Positions 12,710-26,959 of a stretch of DNA of 64,000 nucleotides are shown piece by piece (the stretch's first letter is position 1; the number at the start of each line of letters is the position of its first letter). The stretch comes from Chrysomallon squamiferum (Eukaryota; Mollusca; Gastropoda; Neomphalida; Peltospiridae). Below the pieces are notes generated by a model. It was not told the origin of the DNA and searched no databases. It saw nothing but the letters and a program-made list of their open reading frames with translations. Position numbers and translations under genes: made by a program. Where the stretch lies: assembly GCA_012295275.1 (NCBI GenBank), contig CM022672.1:13002495-13066494 (forward strand), read 5' to 3'.

Positions 12710-15700
12710 TTAATCACAACTTGTTTGTAATTCAGCTGATGTATTTTCATGACTGGATGTTTTGTCTAATTCTTCTGTGTGTGCACATTTTCTTTCTACT
12801 GTTTTGTTCAGATGAATATTGTATCTTCTTATTGATTTCCACAAAGCTTCTTCTTCATCTGTAAAAAAAAAAATATATTTTGCCATGAAATAAATACAAG
12901 ATTTTACTTGAATCATTTGTCTGTGTGTTTTTTATATGATTTTCCCCCCTCAAGCATAATGGTCAAGTATATTCATTCCTAAGTCATGAATTTTGCTGTC
13001 AATAACATAACATTAATAAAAAGTAATTTTTTTTTTTTTTTTTACTGATTTCTCATAATAAAAATATAAAAAAAGATGCAAATAAAAGCATTTCTTAATA
13101 CCCCAGCAGCAATATTCTTATTTAAAAAGTACAAAAAATAATAATAATATCAATTTCAGTATTTACTATAAATTACTTTTGACTCAAATGGCATAATCAC
13201 CTTTTGTAATGACACAGTATCTGTCCTCATTACCAGTAAGAACCACAAATATTTTAGGAAATTCCAGAACACATTTTCCAGTTAGGTTGTCATTGATTGA
13301 TTTATCTGCTTCAAGTCTGTGAAACCTGTAAAAACAAAAAGTGTTTTTGTTTCTTTAAGTCCAAGCTCACCAAGTCCAGTAATGAATGACTTACAAGATT
13401 TTGATGATATTTATTGTAAATAATGAAAAAATTTATATTAATTTTTCTCAATAAAAAAGAAAATTAGATTTTATCTTCTGTGATACTAATTATACATTAG
13501 TAAAATATATAACATTAAATTTAAATTATTTTTGTAATTTAATACTCAATACAATTTACATTATTAATTTTTGATAATATTGATCCTATTCCTGTTTTAA
13601 ATATGTAACTTTGATATACCTCACTTTATTTGCTGGCAATCCTTCAACCTTCATAAACAAATAACAAGATTCCAGCCCAGCCTGGACATACTCCTGTAAC
13701 TTGTGCCTTTTTATTGGATCTGAATCTGTTGGGTGTATATATTTCTCAAGTTCTTCTCCTAAGGGAATAGATTCTTTCACACTAAAAAAAATCCACAACA
13801 TTTTACTGTCATAAAAAATTTCTAAAAGCAGAATTACACATTTTATTTCAGATACAGTGATATGGATAAATAGCCTTAATTTATTAACAATATCTTTGTA
13901 ATTATTGTTTTATTCATTTATGGACAATAGCATCAGATAATCTTAGAATATGCTAATATAACAAGTCCATGATGATGTATCTTAAAGTGTGATATTTTAC
14001 ATATAAAAATAAATCCATAACAGAACTTATAAATTTAACAAAAGATCCATACAAGGTTGATGAAACAACAACTTTGCTGTAATTTATTCTAATCAAATGA
14101 TAAAATATCAATCTTTAATATATAGCTATATTATGCAGCTTTTAGTGTTTACTTATAATCATATAATATGTTAACAAAATCAAATTTTCTAATACCAAAT
14201 GGTAAATATATAATCTTGATCTAATTATTATATTTAACTGCTTACAGTTTGTCTGTGAATGTTTCTCCAGCCTGTGGAAAGCACCATTCAATATGCCACA
14301 TAATCTGTTTTTTTCTAAAAATAAAAATAATATACTTATTTAATCTCAAAGAAAATAAAAAACATAATTTAGAATTTCATTTTCTGCTCAGAGTTAATGT
14401 TTTTATTTATAATTAAGGATTTTTTAAATTGTTTTAATTTGTATTTATTAAAATCAAAATAATAATAATAACAATGCATTTTAAATATGAGTGTGTTTTC
14501 TTTACCAAACTGTCAGTGGAACTCATAAATATTAAATATATATCAAATTATGTCACTTAGCTGTAATTCATTTAAAAGAAAAATTAACCGTACACAGTAT
14601 TTTTGAAAAAGATTTTAATTTTGATTAGTAAAACAAAATACCTGAACATATAAAATGTGGAATTAATTTTCCTCTTTGTCATGGGATATGGTAAGAGTTT
14701 TAGCTCAATACCTCGCAGCCTGGCTTGTTTAACAAGCTGGTGTAACTGAATAAAACAAAACAATATGGACATCCCTTAAAATAACACATATACGTGTGGT
14801 GTGCGTACTGAGAAAAACATTTTAAAATATTTTTTGTTTTCAAGTTATATAAATACATTGACAGTTTAATTAAACAAAATAATCAAATTTGCTCATTTCT
14901 AGGTTCACTTCCATCTGAGTTAAAGATAACTGCTAAAAGAACATACACAGTTCAGATTCGGAATGTCTGACACAGTTCAAATATTAAACAAACTAAAAAT
15001 CACTGTTGAACCTATTTACAAATTTGGTTTCGCTCACAGACTATAGTTGTTTTATTATTGTTAATATAGATATTATAATAATGTTTAAATTATAAAAAGA
15101 TAAAATTTTATTACTCTTTTTGGTATTCGTTTACATTTTGGTAGAAAATCTCTACATGCATTGTCTGCTCTTCTGCCACCTTCTTCCAGAAATCTGTAAT
15201 CTACAAGTATTTAAACATGTTTTACTACACAAAGTGAGTGAGTTTGTTTACACAATTATTAACTATATAATATCAAGCTATTTCTACTTCCTTTGACTAA
15301 CAGTGTTACAAGGAATGAAAAATTAAAGGAAGATAACCAACATTTTATTTAATGATGCACTCAACATTTGAATAAATAAAGATAAAACAGAAAGAAGATA
15401 AACCAGAATTATATAGAATTAAACCATTTAAAATTATACTAATGCATTTTATAATTGAGGCATAAAGACAATATCAGTAAAAAAAAAATTAAATAATAAT
15501 TTTGTATTATTATTATTATTTCTTTTTTCATAACTACAACATGCTTTTTGGTACAGATGGCACCATGGGTGAAAGTTATAGGTCTGAAACATTATTACCA
15601 TCTAGAATTCCTTTTCTCTGTGTACATACCATTAAGGAGATGGGTGTCTGTGAAACTTTTCACTGCCACATAGCCAGTTTTATCTCGAATTCCACTACAA

Positions 15701-16251
15701 TTTGTGTTTTGTTTGTGTTGTTTCACGCAAATTAGACAACAAGTTTCAACAAAACATCGAGGACAACGATACTTTGATGGATTTTCACCACACACAGAAC
15801 ATGATGGTGTCCTGATAGAGAAGACAGATAATTAGAAGTAACATGTAACTAACAAAGTAACATTCTGTTACATAGCCTACACATTTTTACAGAAAAATAT
15901 TTTTATCAATTGTGTTTTTTACATGTTGAAAATTATATCACCTTGAGTTAATATCACCTAGAATATGGTGTTCTCTTCTGACGTAACCTAATAGTTATAT
16001 TATTTTACTACTAGTAGCCAAGTAGAAGTTTACTAGCAATAGTACATAGTCATGATAGTGATATTCAATGATTCATTGATTCAATTTCAAGGGAAGTAGT
16101 ACTTCAAGTATGACTTATTTTTAATACTTTTTTGATATTATATTTCTGCATAATTTAACAAAGTATTTCTTGTGTCAATAATCATTATAAATTACTTTCG
16201 TTTCATAGACACATCGTCTGCCGAAATATCTACTTCTGTTTCTTCTCCCAT
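12710..16251 (-). CDS. ZNHIT6: Box C/D snoRNA protein 1 (HIT-type zinc finger protein 6)
   Basis: A complete eight-exon gene was rebuilt in phase: 16251-16196, 15811-15630, 15200-15115, 14745-14642, 14314-14246, 13781-13620, 13325-13201 and 12858-12710, totalling 933 bases and 310 residues. Residues 23-57 form a HIT finger with all eight ligands (C23, C26, C35, C38, C43, C47, H51, C57; spacing CX2C X8 CX2C X4 C X3 C X3 H X5 C). It is followed by the BCD1 signatures GIRDKTGYVAV, DYRFLEE, RGIELKLLPYPMTKRK.NST and a core ending in SDPIKRHKLQEYV. The family, called Bcd1 in yeast, is a nuclear assembly factor for box C/D snoRNPs, working with the NOP58/R2TP machinery. The N-terminus is short, lacking the long acidic extension of the vertebrate protein. 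Its start lies about 700 bp from the GABBR1 start in divergent orientation. Confidence 0.95.
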
Positions 16252-16951
16252 CTTCGTAATCGTGTTGTTGATATAAATTATGAAAACACGTGTGAATAAG
16301 CGTAGCAAACAAAACACAACTGCGGGATAGTCTAATGTGAAATTGACAGAGAATTAGGACCAGTTCATTAAAATATTAATGTAATAATATAATGATCCCG
16401 TTTACATCAAATTATAAGGATTTAAGTCAAGAAGAAATGCATTTTACTTTTTTATAAACAAATAAACAACTAAATAAAAAAATGGGAAATGTTGAGAAAT
16501 CATCGGAACTCTTTCCAAAAATAAAATCGTTCTTCCCGTCGCCACAGTCCAGTTGCTTTATCATGGTTCGCATTTTAAGTCTTGAATACACTAAACCGGT
16601 GACGTTTTACACAGAGAGCTGTAAAGAGTAAATCGATTAATCAATACCTTTAACAACAAACTTCCCTCCCGCATTTATTATGATGAACATCGGCCATGAC
16701 ATATTACGTGATTTATTCAGCAATCACGTTTATCATAAATACAGAGTTACAAGAACAGATACATACATAATATTTTTAGCGGTAAATCTCAGTGATGTTA
16801 CTGGTTGTGGTTGAAACAGTTCTGAGACCCTTCGTAAACAACTATCAAGATAATACAGCAGGTCGACCATTCTTTCGGGAGCATAGTCTTTTCTTCGAAA
16901 ATGTTATACTGAGCAGACCATAGAATGATACTGCTTTAAAATCTTATTTCG
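16252..16951. promoter_or_regulatory. Divergent intergenic region between ZNHIT6 and GABBR1
   Basis: This 700 bp interval separates the start codons of two head-to-head genes and must contain ZNHIT6's 5' UTR and promoter. GABBR1's coding exon begins with its own ATG at 16952; its 5' UTR may start here. It contains no convincing TATA box or CpG island; the sequence is moderately AT-rich and non-repetitive. Confidence 0.5.
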
Positions 16952-18198
16952 ATGAAAATGGCTTTAATGAACATATTCTGTAAATGTGTTTGTTTAGCAT
17001 TATTAAGTTGCATGGTTCTTGGCATCAAGAACAAAACCCTGACTGTTGGAGGTATTTTCCCAATGTCAGGCAGCTGGGCAGGGGGACAGGCATGTCTGCC
17101 AGCTGTATTAATGGCACTGGAGGATGTTAACAACAGAACTGATATATTGCCAGATTATCACTTGGAAATGGAATATAATGACAGCCAGGTAAAACTGATA
17201 TATATTTCTTTGACTGATTAACATGAAAAAAAAAAAAATATATATAATAATAAAGATTTTAAAATAGTATAATTATTTAACTGTACAAGACAACATTCAA
17301 ATTAATATACACTCTTTGTCATAAACAATCTAAATAATTATCACTTCACTGATGCACCAAAAAATAAAGCATTAAGCTACATTGCCAGATAATAATAATT
17401 AAAATAATCATTTCCATATTTATATATATTGAAATATAATTTTGAAACCACCCCCATAAATCTTTCATAATAATGTGAATTTTTTTCTAATTATTATTTT
17501 TAAAAATATTTTTCAGTGTATGCCTGGTCTTGGAACAAAAGTGTTATATCAGTTGCTATATGAACCACCAACCAAAATCATGTTGTTGTCTGGTTGCAGC
17601 ATAGTTTCCACATTTGTTGCCCAGGCTGCCAAAATGTGGAATTTAGTTGTGGTGAGATATGTGTATTTTATTAAATATTGATTTTATATACATTTTTTAA
17701 ATTAAGAATTTCATCAACCTTTTTACATTATTTATTTATTTTCGATATGAACATTTTCTTTCTCAAAAATATTATATTATCATCAGCAGAACTGATATTT
17801 GAATTATTTAAAAGATGTTTTTAAATGTAGTTTGCATTATAATTAAAATAAATAATAATGGTAACTAAATAATCACAATATATATTTTTTAACTGTAATA
17901 TTTTTGCTACTAACAGAATATTATAATATATTTCATTATGAAATGTGTTATATTTCAGCTTGCTTATGGATCTAGCTCACCAGCTCTGTCAAACAGAGAA
18001 CGATTCCCTACATTTTTCAGAACTCATCCATCAGCAACTCTTCATAATCCAATAAGAGTCAAAGTTCTCAAACGATTTCACTGGACTCGAATTGCAACCA
18101 TCCATGAAACAGAGGAACTCTTTTCATCTGTACGATTTCTCAGCCATTATTTCTTTATAACTTGGAAAAATGTTACATCTGCACATCTACACATGGAC

Positions 18199-18265
<67 letters not shown>

Positions 18266-20059
18266 TACACATATACATATACATATACATACACACAAAC
18301 ACACAGATGCACACACTTACACACACAGAGAACATATACAATTAACACAAGTTATATATAAATTATGAGAAAGTACATTTTTATAGTTCATAGCTTTGAT
18401 GGAAATTTACATTTAGGTGTAAAAAATAATTATGGAAACATTTTTACATCATTTAAAAAAAAATATATTGTGGAACATTTACAGCTAAAAGATTACTTCA
18501 GTTAACTTAATAGTATATTAATTACATAATATTTTCTGATTGTGATTATGATAATTTTTATAAATATGCTTATAATCACAGCAATTCCCTTTATGTATTT
18601 GTATTCAGTTTAAATGTCAAATTAAATGTAAATTTGTTACTCAAATAGGAGCATTTAATTTTTTCTTAATATTTAATTAACCTCCATCAATGATTAAAAT
18701 ATAATTCTATAACATTTTTACTTGGAATTATAATACCTGTTTTTAAAACTCAAAATAATTGTAAACATGCCCAGATTTTCATTTATATATAAAAATAACA
18801 TTAGTAAATATTATGTATATATTGTACATATTATGCGTGGTACAAGAACTCTGTAAATATATTGATTTACAGACAATAGAAGATCTTGAAACCAGAGTGA
18901 AATCAGCAGGGATTGAGATAGCTATAAGACAAAGTTTTCTCCGAGATCCAGCCAATGCTGTCAGGACTCTGAAGGTAACTTCTGTAATAATGTCAATAGT
19001 TCTAACATGTTTATAAAATGAATTCTTCAGTGCTGGTTTTTTTATTATTTTTTTTTTCATCCCTGATGGAAATAGTTAATGCTTGTTTTTTGTCTTGACT
19101 AATTGTCACAAAGCATGTTTTTGTTTAACCTTTTTTCCTTATTGTGGAAATGAACACATAAATAATTCTCTATATTAGTCTGAATGTTCCTTATAAAAAA
19201 ATGTTGCTTTGTCCTGTTTAATCATTGTAATTACTGTATGTATGTATGTATGTATTTATTTATATTAATATTATTATTATTATTATTATTATTTTTATTT
19301 TTCAGAAACAGGATGCTCGTATTATTGTTGGTGTATTTTATGAAGATATGGCAAGAAGAGTTTTCTGCCAGGTGATTGTTTTGCTTCAAAATACATTTAC
19401 AAAAACATTACATATCTTTGCTTATATTTTAAGTTTTAACAAAGGTCGTTTTAATATTTTATTAAAATAATTTTAAACAACATTACTATTTTAAATACAT
19501 TTAAATTTTAAATTAATGTGTCTATGTACATGTTTTTTGATTAATTTTTCAATTAATGTTTACATATATTTTTTTTTATTAATTTTTAAATTAATATGTA
19601 TATTCATTTTTTAAATTAATTATTATTTTCATTCAGGTTTATAAAGAGAAGTTGTATGGAAAGAAGTATGTGTGGTTCATTATAGGCTGGTACCCTGACA
19701 ACTGGTACAAAGTCTCCGATGACAGCATTGACTGCACAGTGGAGCAGATGGAGGAGGCTCTAGAGGGACACTTCACAACTGAGGCTGTCATTTTACACCA
19801 AGAACCCACAGTCACTGATGTTGGCATGGTATGGAACATTGTATAGATATATATTTTTCTTATGTATTGTTTTTATTTATACAGTTTTCTTTTTTAATAT
19901 ACTGTTATTATTATTATTATTTGTTTCTTTGTTTGGTATGCTTTCATTTGGTTTGTTTTCTTTTTTTTATTGTTCTTGATTTATTTGATTTGATTTTTTT
20001 TTTTAATTTCTTTTTATTGTTATTTTCTTTGTTGTAAAGATGTATATATATATATATTG

Positions 20060-20124
<65 letters not shown>

Positions 20125-23100
20125 AAGATGTATATATATATATATTGTTTAATGAATGTCTTTAAATATCTTTACTGTTAACAGTTATTATATAACTTAA
20201 ACAAAACAATAGGATATACTTATTATTTTGATCTACATAAAATTTCATGTCTTCTAACAAGTATACAGCATTTATATAGGATGTTTGTTAATATGATGAG
20301 AAATACAATTTCATTTTTTTAAGAGTGTACTCTTCTCTGCTTCCAGAATCATCGGGTACAGATTTATTTATATAAAATGGATCTAAATATGTATCTCCGT
20401 AAATATACAAGATTTTTGGTAATAAATTATCAATCTTAATGCAGTGCTTTTTAAACTGGTAAATGAAACCTCTGATGGTGAATGACACAGAAATAGTTTA
20501 AGAAGCGCTGTTGTAATGAATAAACATTTGTTTCAGACTGCCAAGCAGTTCACAGCCAGGTTGAATGACATGTTAAATGTAACTAAAGAGGAGACTAACA
20601 AGATTGGAGGCTACCCAGAAGCTCCTCTTGCTTATGATGCTGTGTGGGCTCTTGCTCTAGCACTGAACAGAACAGCAACCAGGTACTACTAGCAGCCTTT
20701 TTCACTAATTAAAACCATAAATCCAAACTCTTTTAGAGTTATTTTTCTCTCTAACTGAAGAAATACACACATTTAACAGAAAGTAGCCGAGTAGTATTGG
20801 TGTTTTTTGTTTTGTTTTTCACTAAATAAAACAATAAATAAAAAATAATACATGCTCTATTATTCTTAAAATTATCTGAATAATAATACACATTTGAAGA
20901 ATTATATACATTGACAGAACAGAAACTTGGTATTGCTGGGGCTTTTCACTAAGTAAAACAATAAATAAAAAAAGGTGCTTACTGTTTTAGAATTAAATGT
21001 CTGTCTAACTGAAGAAAGATATTACTGTTTTTATACTAAATACAAATAATTTTAAAATCCAAATAAATATATTCTGTTTTACTACGTGAATAAATATTAA
21101 AATAAAAAAATACAATTTTATAAAGACACAGTTTGCTCTCATATATATTTTCCTAATAGAAAATATATCTTGTTATTCATTCTGTTTATCATGTCTGAAG
21201 CATATTATATATGAATAACTGTATTTTTAATGTTATTTTTTTACAGACTTGCTGAAAAAGGTGTGCATTTAGAAGATTTTGATTATTACAACAAGGATAT
21301 TACTTCTGAAATTTATTCTGCAATGAATATTACCAAATTTTTAGGAGTTTCTGTAAGTTAAGATTTTTTGTTTTATTATGAGTTAATGAATTTTTTTTTT
21401 TAATTAATATTTGAATAGGTAATTTTTCAGTTCCACGTTTACATAAAAATTAATATATAAATGTAAATAATACTTTTTAATAGTCACAATTTATTAAAAG
21501 TTACTTTTTTTATATGTAGAATCTATAATCTATAATCTCTAGTTCTTGTAAATTATTCTTTAATAAAAAATTTATTAAATTTATAAAACTTGAGAAACAC
21601 AGTTTTAAATTATTATCCTTATTTAATTTTTTATTTTTGTGGATTTTTTAATATTATCATAAATGTATAAATTATTTCATCTTCACTATGATAATTATTT
21701 ACATATATTTCTTATTAAACAGCTAGTAAAGTTAATTAAAAATAATGTTTTATCTGTTTTATAAATCTGCAGGGAAATGTTGCATTTTCATCACAAGGAG
21801 ATCGAATTGCATGGACTCAAGTAGAACAGTTTATAAGTAATCAGCTTTTTATCAGTTTTTGTTTATAATAATATGATTTTGTGTAAATAAATGACCTGAA
21901 TTTTATAAGAAAACTTATCTCAATGTAAAAGTTATATTTCATTAATAATAATAATTTTTTATTTCAAGATGGAACATACCACAAGCTTGGATATTATGAT
22001 GCTATGGCAGACAACCTAACCTGGTTCGGAAAGGAAAAATGGATTGGTAAGTTTTTCAGAATATTTTAATAAAATATTTAATGTATAATTAGATGTGAGA
22101 TTTTGAGAGAAAGTGGCTTAATTTATTTTTAATATTTGTTTAATATTTGTATTTATGTCTCAGTGTTACTGAAGATCCATGAATATTTGTATGAAAACCA
22201 ATAATCTGTTTTTATTTTAAAAAATAACTTTTTATGCATTGTTTCATGAATAATTAGTAATTTCAATACATTTTAATACCAACAGGTATCATGGGTCAGT
22301 CGTATGGATGTTTTGTAAATAACATGTTCCCAATCCTCCATTGTTTTATATTACCAACAATGTTCCGTATAACAGTAAGGAATACTTTATACACTGCTTT
22401 CTGTTGACAGAGCAGCACATACCCTTTGCCTTTGACAAAATAGTTATGTGACATACAGATCCTGTTAAACATTACACCTATTCCAGAGCCCTTACCAATG
22501 AGTTTGTGAATTTTTAACTTCAGTATTGTAATGGATTTAACTTCACTTTATTTTCAGGTGGAAAACCTCCGCCCGATCGAACTCGTGTCATTGATCATCT
22601 CCGAGTTGTCTCAAAACTTCTCTATTTTGCTATGTGCGGGCTCGCAGCACTTGGAATATTTGCTGGTGTTGTCTGTCTAATCTTTAACTATGTCAACAGA
22701 AACAGACGGTAAGTGGTGACTGTGTTCAGTAATTTACTTATTTTATTAATCATGTTAAGGTTTATATGTTAGTCAGTTTGTTTGTAGACTGGGATTTTAA
22801 TGATTTAATATAAATTAAAGGACTTATTTGAGTTTAATTTAAACATTAGTTTTGTAAAGGATTTTAGAAATAAATTTATCAATAAAATAATAAAGTAGTA
22901 AGTATAATGGCATGTGTTGAATATTATTGTCAATAACCTTTATATCCTGTTGTCTTTATTACCAGATACAAAATTACTCAAAGCTTTGTTGTTAGTGTAT
23001 TTTATAGCATTTTTAGTTAAATATGAATAATTGTAGAAATTTATTAAATATTTCGTAGTTTAAGCTTTTCTTTATTTTTTTGTCTTTTTATCATTTTTGC

Positions 23101-26100
23101 TTTTAGGGTAAAATATAATGTAAAATATTTTATAAAATATAATTAAACATAAAATAAATATAATGAAGGATCTTTGTTTCAGAATAAAGAAAATCTTATA
23201 ATTTAATAATTTTGTTACATTATTTTTAGTTCTGTTTATCTGTGAAATGTTACTTTTTAAAACTATTTTCAGTTGTGTTGCTCTGTCCCAGCCTAACATA
23301 AACAGTCTAACTGTGTGTGGATGCATGCTGTGTCTGATGTGTATATTTCTGCTAGGACTGGACGGAAAGTTTGTGTCTCACACCACATACCCAATTGTCT
23401 GCCAGGTAGATCAGATACTGTGTCATTATTACTGCAAACAATTTTATATCATATATTTTATATATCTATTAAAATGTTTACTGTTTATGTCATTTATGTA
23501 TTGATGGCAGTTTTAATTATTACTATTATTATCCAATATTTATATTATGCGAGCTTATGGTCACATGTTTGAAGCCAATATGAAAACTTGACATCTGCAC
23601 TGAATATGTTTTTTAATGATGTTGACAAAAGTTATCCACTATATTATAAAGCTATGTCTTCATTTATTTTTTTAAATCATTTGATGACTTATTTCTTGTT
23701 TATTTCAACAGGTCCGAGCTTGGCTGCTTTCAATAGGATTCACTCTAGGCTATGGGAGCATGTTCTCAAAGATTTGGACTGTCCATCAGTTGACCACAAC
23801 ACGTAAGAAGGACAGGAAGGTAATTATATTCTGATCAAGTATAATATTTATTAAAGTTAATTAGTTTTTCTGTAACAGCTAATAATTAAAAACCTCCAAA
23901 CATCATATCCCGTTCCAGCCATTGCTCCATATTGATTTAGTAAAGCCATCATACGTATGTTTCTCAAAGATAAAGATAGCCCACATGGTGTCTGGGATGT
24001 TTTCTTTCCAGTAATATGATTAACTTAAAAACTTACCAGTATTAATATTTTTAAACAAAATGTTGAAGTAAAGCAAATATTAATTTATTTGGTACATTTA
24101 TTCTCTTTTAGAAATTTTTCAGATTTGAAGGTAATTTATTTTTATCAGTTATACAGTGTTATTTTAAAAATAAAATTATTTTCAGACTGTAGAAAGCTGG
24201 GAACTGTACATTGTTCTTGTGATTCTGCTGCTGCTGGATATTGGAGTTCTTACTGCCTGGCAAATCCTTGACCCACTGCAGAGAAAACTGGACTACTTTA
24301 GTCTGGAAGACCCCACAGACACAGATGAAGATATTCAGTACAAACCACAGCTTGAGCAATGTGACTCAGAAAATCTTACTGTCTGGCTAGGTAGGTAGTT
24401 TTATCATAAGTATTAAAGTGAATTGTTAAATACCAGTATATATACCCATTTGTCCATCAAATGTAGGACAGGTGATGACCTTGGTTTCTGGATAAAGGCT
24501 TAATATATATATTAAAATATAAAATAAACAACGACAAAATAAAGATTTAATTTAATTCTATGTGGATATTTTTCACTTTGACTTTATATATTTTGCAATA
24601 CATATTTATACAGTGTTTTGTTAAAAACATCTTTTGTTTGAAATATTTAATGTATCCCAGTTAAAACAGTTTTCTGCTAATTCTGGTTTCCAGAAGTCAG
24701 ATAAATGGTCTGGTATATCTATTAATTATTTAGTTATTCTCAAAAAATAACTCCATTTATTAGTTTCATTTTATTTTTAAAAAATGTTTGACTTTTATTA
24801 ATTCTGTTAGTATTAAATAACAAAAACAACTTGCTAAGCACTTTACTGCATTAACTCCTTAAATATATTAAATGCCTACAAAAAACACCTAATGAATGGT
24901 TTGTTTTGTCCTTCACTACAGGAGTATTGTTTGGTTACAAGGGCATCTTGCTTATCTTTGGTATTTTCCTGGCTTATGAGACAAGAAGTGTTAAACTGAA
25001 ACAAGTGAACGACTCAAGATTTGTTGGCATGAGCATTTATAATGTTGTGGTAAGCTTAAAATTAATTATTTTTATTTATTTTTTCATAACATGTCCTGCA
25101 TTTACATCTGATAATATATATGTCTGTTTAGTCTATATATGATATAGTGAAGAGATATTTGTAAACATTCCAACACATTTCCTCAACCTTTGCAGTATCA
25201 GCATATGATTTTATCATGTATATATATATATATATGATTTTATCATATATATATATATATATATATAATTGGTCTATATGTTATACCAAATGTATATTTG
25301 TATATAATTATATTTGTGTAAATAAATAATAGAGATTTATGGGAGGGGGCTTAAGTTCAAAGCTACGTTAAGAAGAAAGAAAGAACTTAATGGGGAAAAA
25401 ATCATTGCATTATAATTGTTTAATAATGACTAAAGCTGAAGACTAAAACTGAAAAAGAAAAAAGGTCAGTTAAATAAAAGAGATATATGAAATAAACTTG
25501 TTGATTTATGACTAAATAATATTTCTTGTTCTAATCTGACCAGGTCCTATGTGTGATCACTGCTCCTATAAGTTTGATTATAAGTCATCAAGAAGATGCT
25601 ACATTTGCTTTCTGCAGTTTGGCCATTGTGTTGTGCAGTTTTCTCTCAATGGGGCTCATTTTTGCACCAAAGGTATTCATTATAAAACAACAAACAGAGA
25701 AACTGAAATCTGAACATGATTTAAATGTTGTTAGCTAAAGGTTTATCAGGAAGAGCAAGCATATGTGTGCATTCATATATGTTTGCTTGTGTGTGTGTAT
25801 GTATGTTTGTGTGCTTGGGTATATGTGTGTGTGTTTGTGTTGGTATGAATCTATATGTGTGCATATATCAGTGTATGAGTGATTAGCCTTGTGATCTTTA
25901 ATTTTCTTTTCACAAATTTGAGCTATCATTCTACAAAAATGACAACATCAAAAGCAGTACTACAGCATCATTATGACTATGAAATTAAAGCTATTTTCTA
26001 ATTAATCAGATGATTGAGATTGCACGGAATCCACAAAGAAATGGACAGGAGGTCAGATCACTGACTGACTCTCTTGTAAGTCGAGAGGAAGAAGAACGCC

Positions 26101-26959
26101 ACCAGAGACTTCTGGGAGAAAATGAACAACTGAAGAAACAAATTGCTGAGGTAATTTTTATTAAGTTGTACCATCAAACTCAATAACAGTGCTCCCCTCC
26201 AAATAAGAAGTGATTATTTATCATTGTTTTTTTTAACAGAAATTAAACAATTTCAGTAAATATCTTAATAATTGTTTTCAGCAGTTTATGATAATAATTA
26301 AGCTAACCTTACAAAGATTTGTATGTAGATAACCAACTGTCAGCCTCTGATTTTATGCAATTAACTGACGATATTATTATCTTAAATAGTAAATAATTCC
26401 ATATGGATGTTATCTGATAGATAATAGAATATTCTTTAATCTTGTGCCAATACATATCAGTTATTTGGTAAAATAAATGGTTCCTAGTTGGGCAAGTATC
26501 ATCACAAACTACATTATTTCATGTTATAGACCAGTATAAAAATGAATGAAGTTGAGTGGATAAAGTTTGCTTTTATATTTCCAAATGTACATATTTTCAA
26601 GATTCTAATCAGTTTTCATCAAGGAACTATCTTTAATATTTCTAAAACATTAAATGTTTTAGATGGAAGACAGAGTTCGAGAATTAAATCTCCGTGTGCA
26701 GGAAAAGACACAACAGCGAGCTCAACAAACACAAGGAGTTGGAAGCTGCCAGACTGCAAACAAGGTTACCGTGGATACTGGGGAAGTGGAGATGGAGGAG
26801 GATGCCCCTCCTTCCCCTGATGAGCAGTCTCACTTCCACATGATAAAACCAGAAGATGTAGGAATAGCAGCTGATCCTAACTCAGATTCTGGTCTGGCTA
26901 GTGGGTCGTTTGCCAAAAGCTCCAAAACATCAGCTTCTGATTCAGAACCTTTCTGTTAA
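16952..26959 (+). CDS. GABBR1: GABA-B receptor subunit 1
   Basis: Eighteen exons join in phase: 16952-17188, 17517-17651, 17959-18129, 18873-18974, 19306-19371, 19637-19828, 20537-20682, 21247-21352, 21773-21836, 21969-22046, 22558-22708, 23273-23405, 23712-23819, 24186-24390, 24922-25049, 25544-25672, 26010-26150 and 26663-26959 (862 residues). Order: signal peptide (about 1-23), Venus-flytrap GABA-binding domain (about 30-440), seven transmembrane helices (about 453-715), then a coiled-coil tail (about 742-785) for pairing with subunit 2. The orthosteric region matches GB1: [17 protein letters not shown]256 in IGWY, and E329 and D335 in PEAPLAYDA. This argues for subunit 1, the agonist-binding partner of the obligate heterodimer that couples to Gi/o at the neuronal membrane. 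There are no N-terminal sushi domains, as in the mammalian GB1b form. The RSRR ER-retention motif of vertebrate GB1 is not present in the tail. Confidence 0.95.
18191..18330. repeat. (CACATA)n hexanucleotide microsatellite
   Basis: Near-perfect repeats of the hexamer CACATA cover about 18191-18260 and then decay into (ATACAT) and (CA) variants. They begin about 60 bases after the exon 3 donor of GABBR1 (18129/18130). His-Ile and Thr-His frames through it are artefacts. Confidence 0.9.
20033..20153. repeat. (TA)n tract flanked by two identical 33-bp copies
   Basis: The segment beginning TGTAAAGATG and ending TTGTTTAAT occurs at 20033-20065 and again at 20121-20153, with a pure (TA)n tract between. 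It lies in GABBR1 intron 6. Identical copies suggest a recent slippage or unequal-exchange duplication. Confidence 0.85.

Noticed and set aside
22286-22380. Possible additional GABBR1 exon after an AG
   Set aside because: It has stop codons in the needed phase and no resemblance to the receptor; exons 10 and 11 join perfectly without it.
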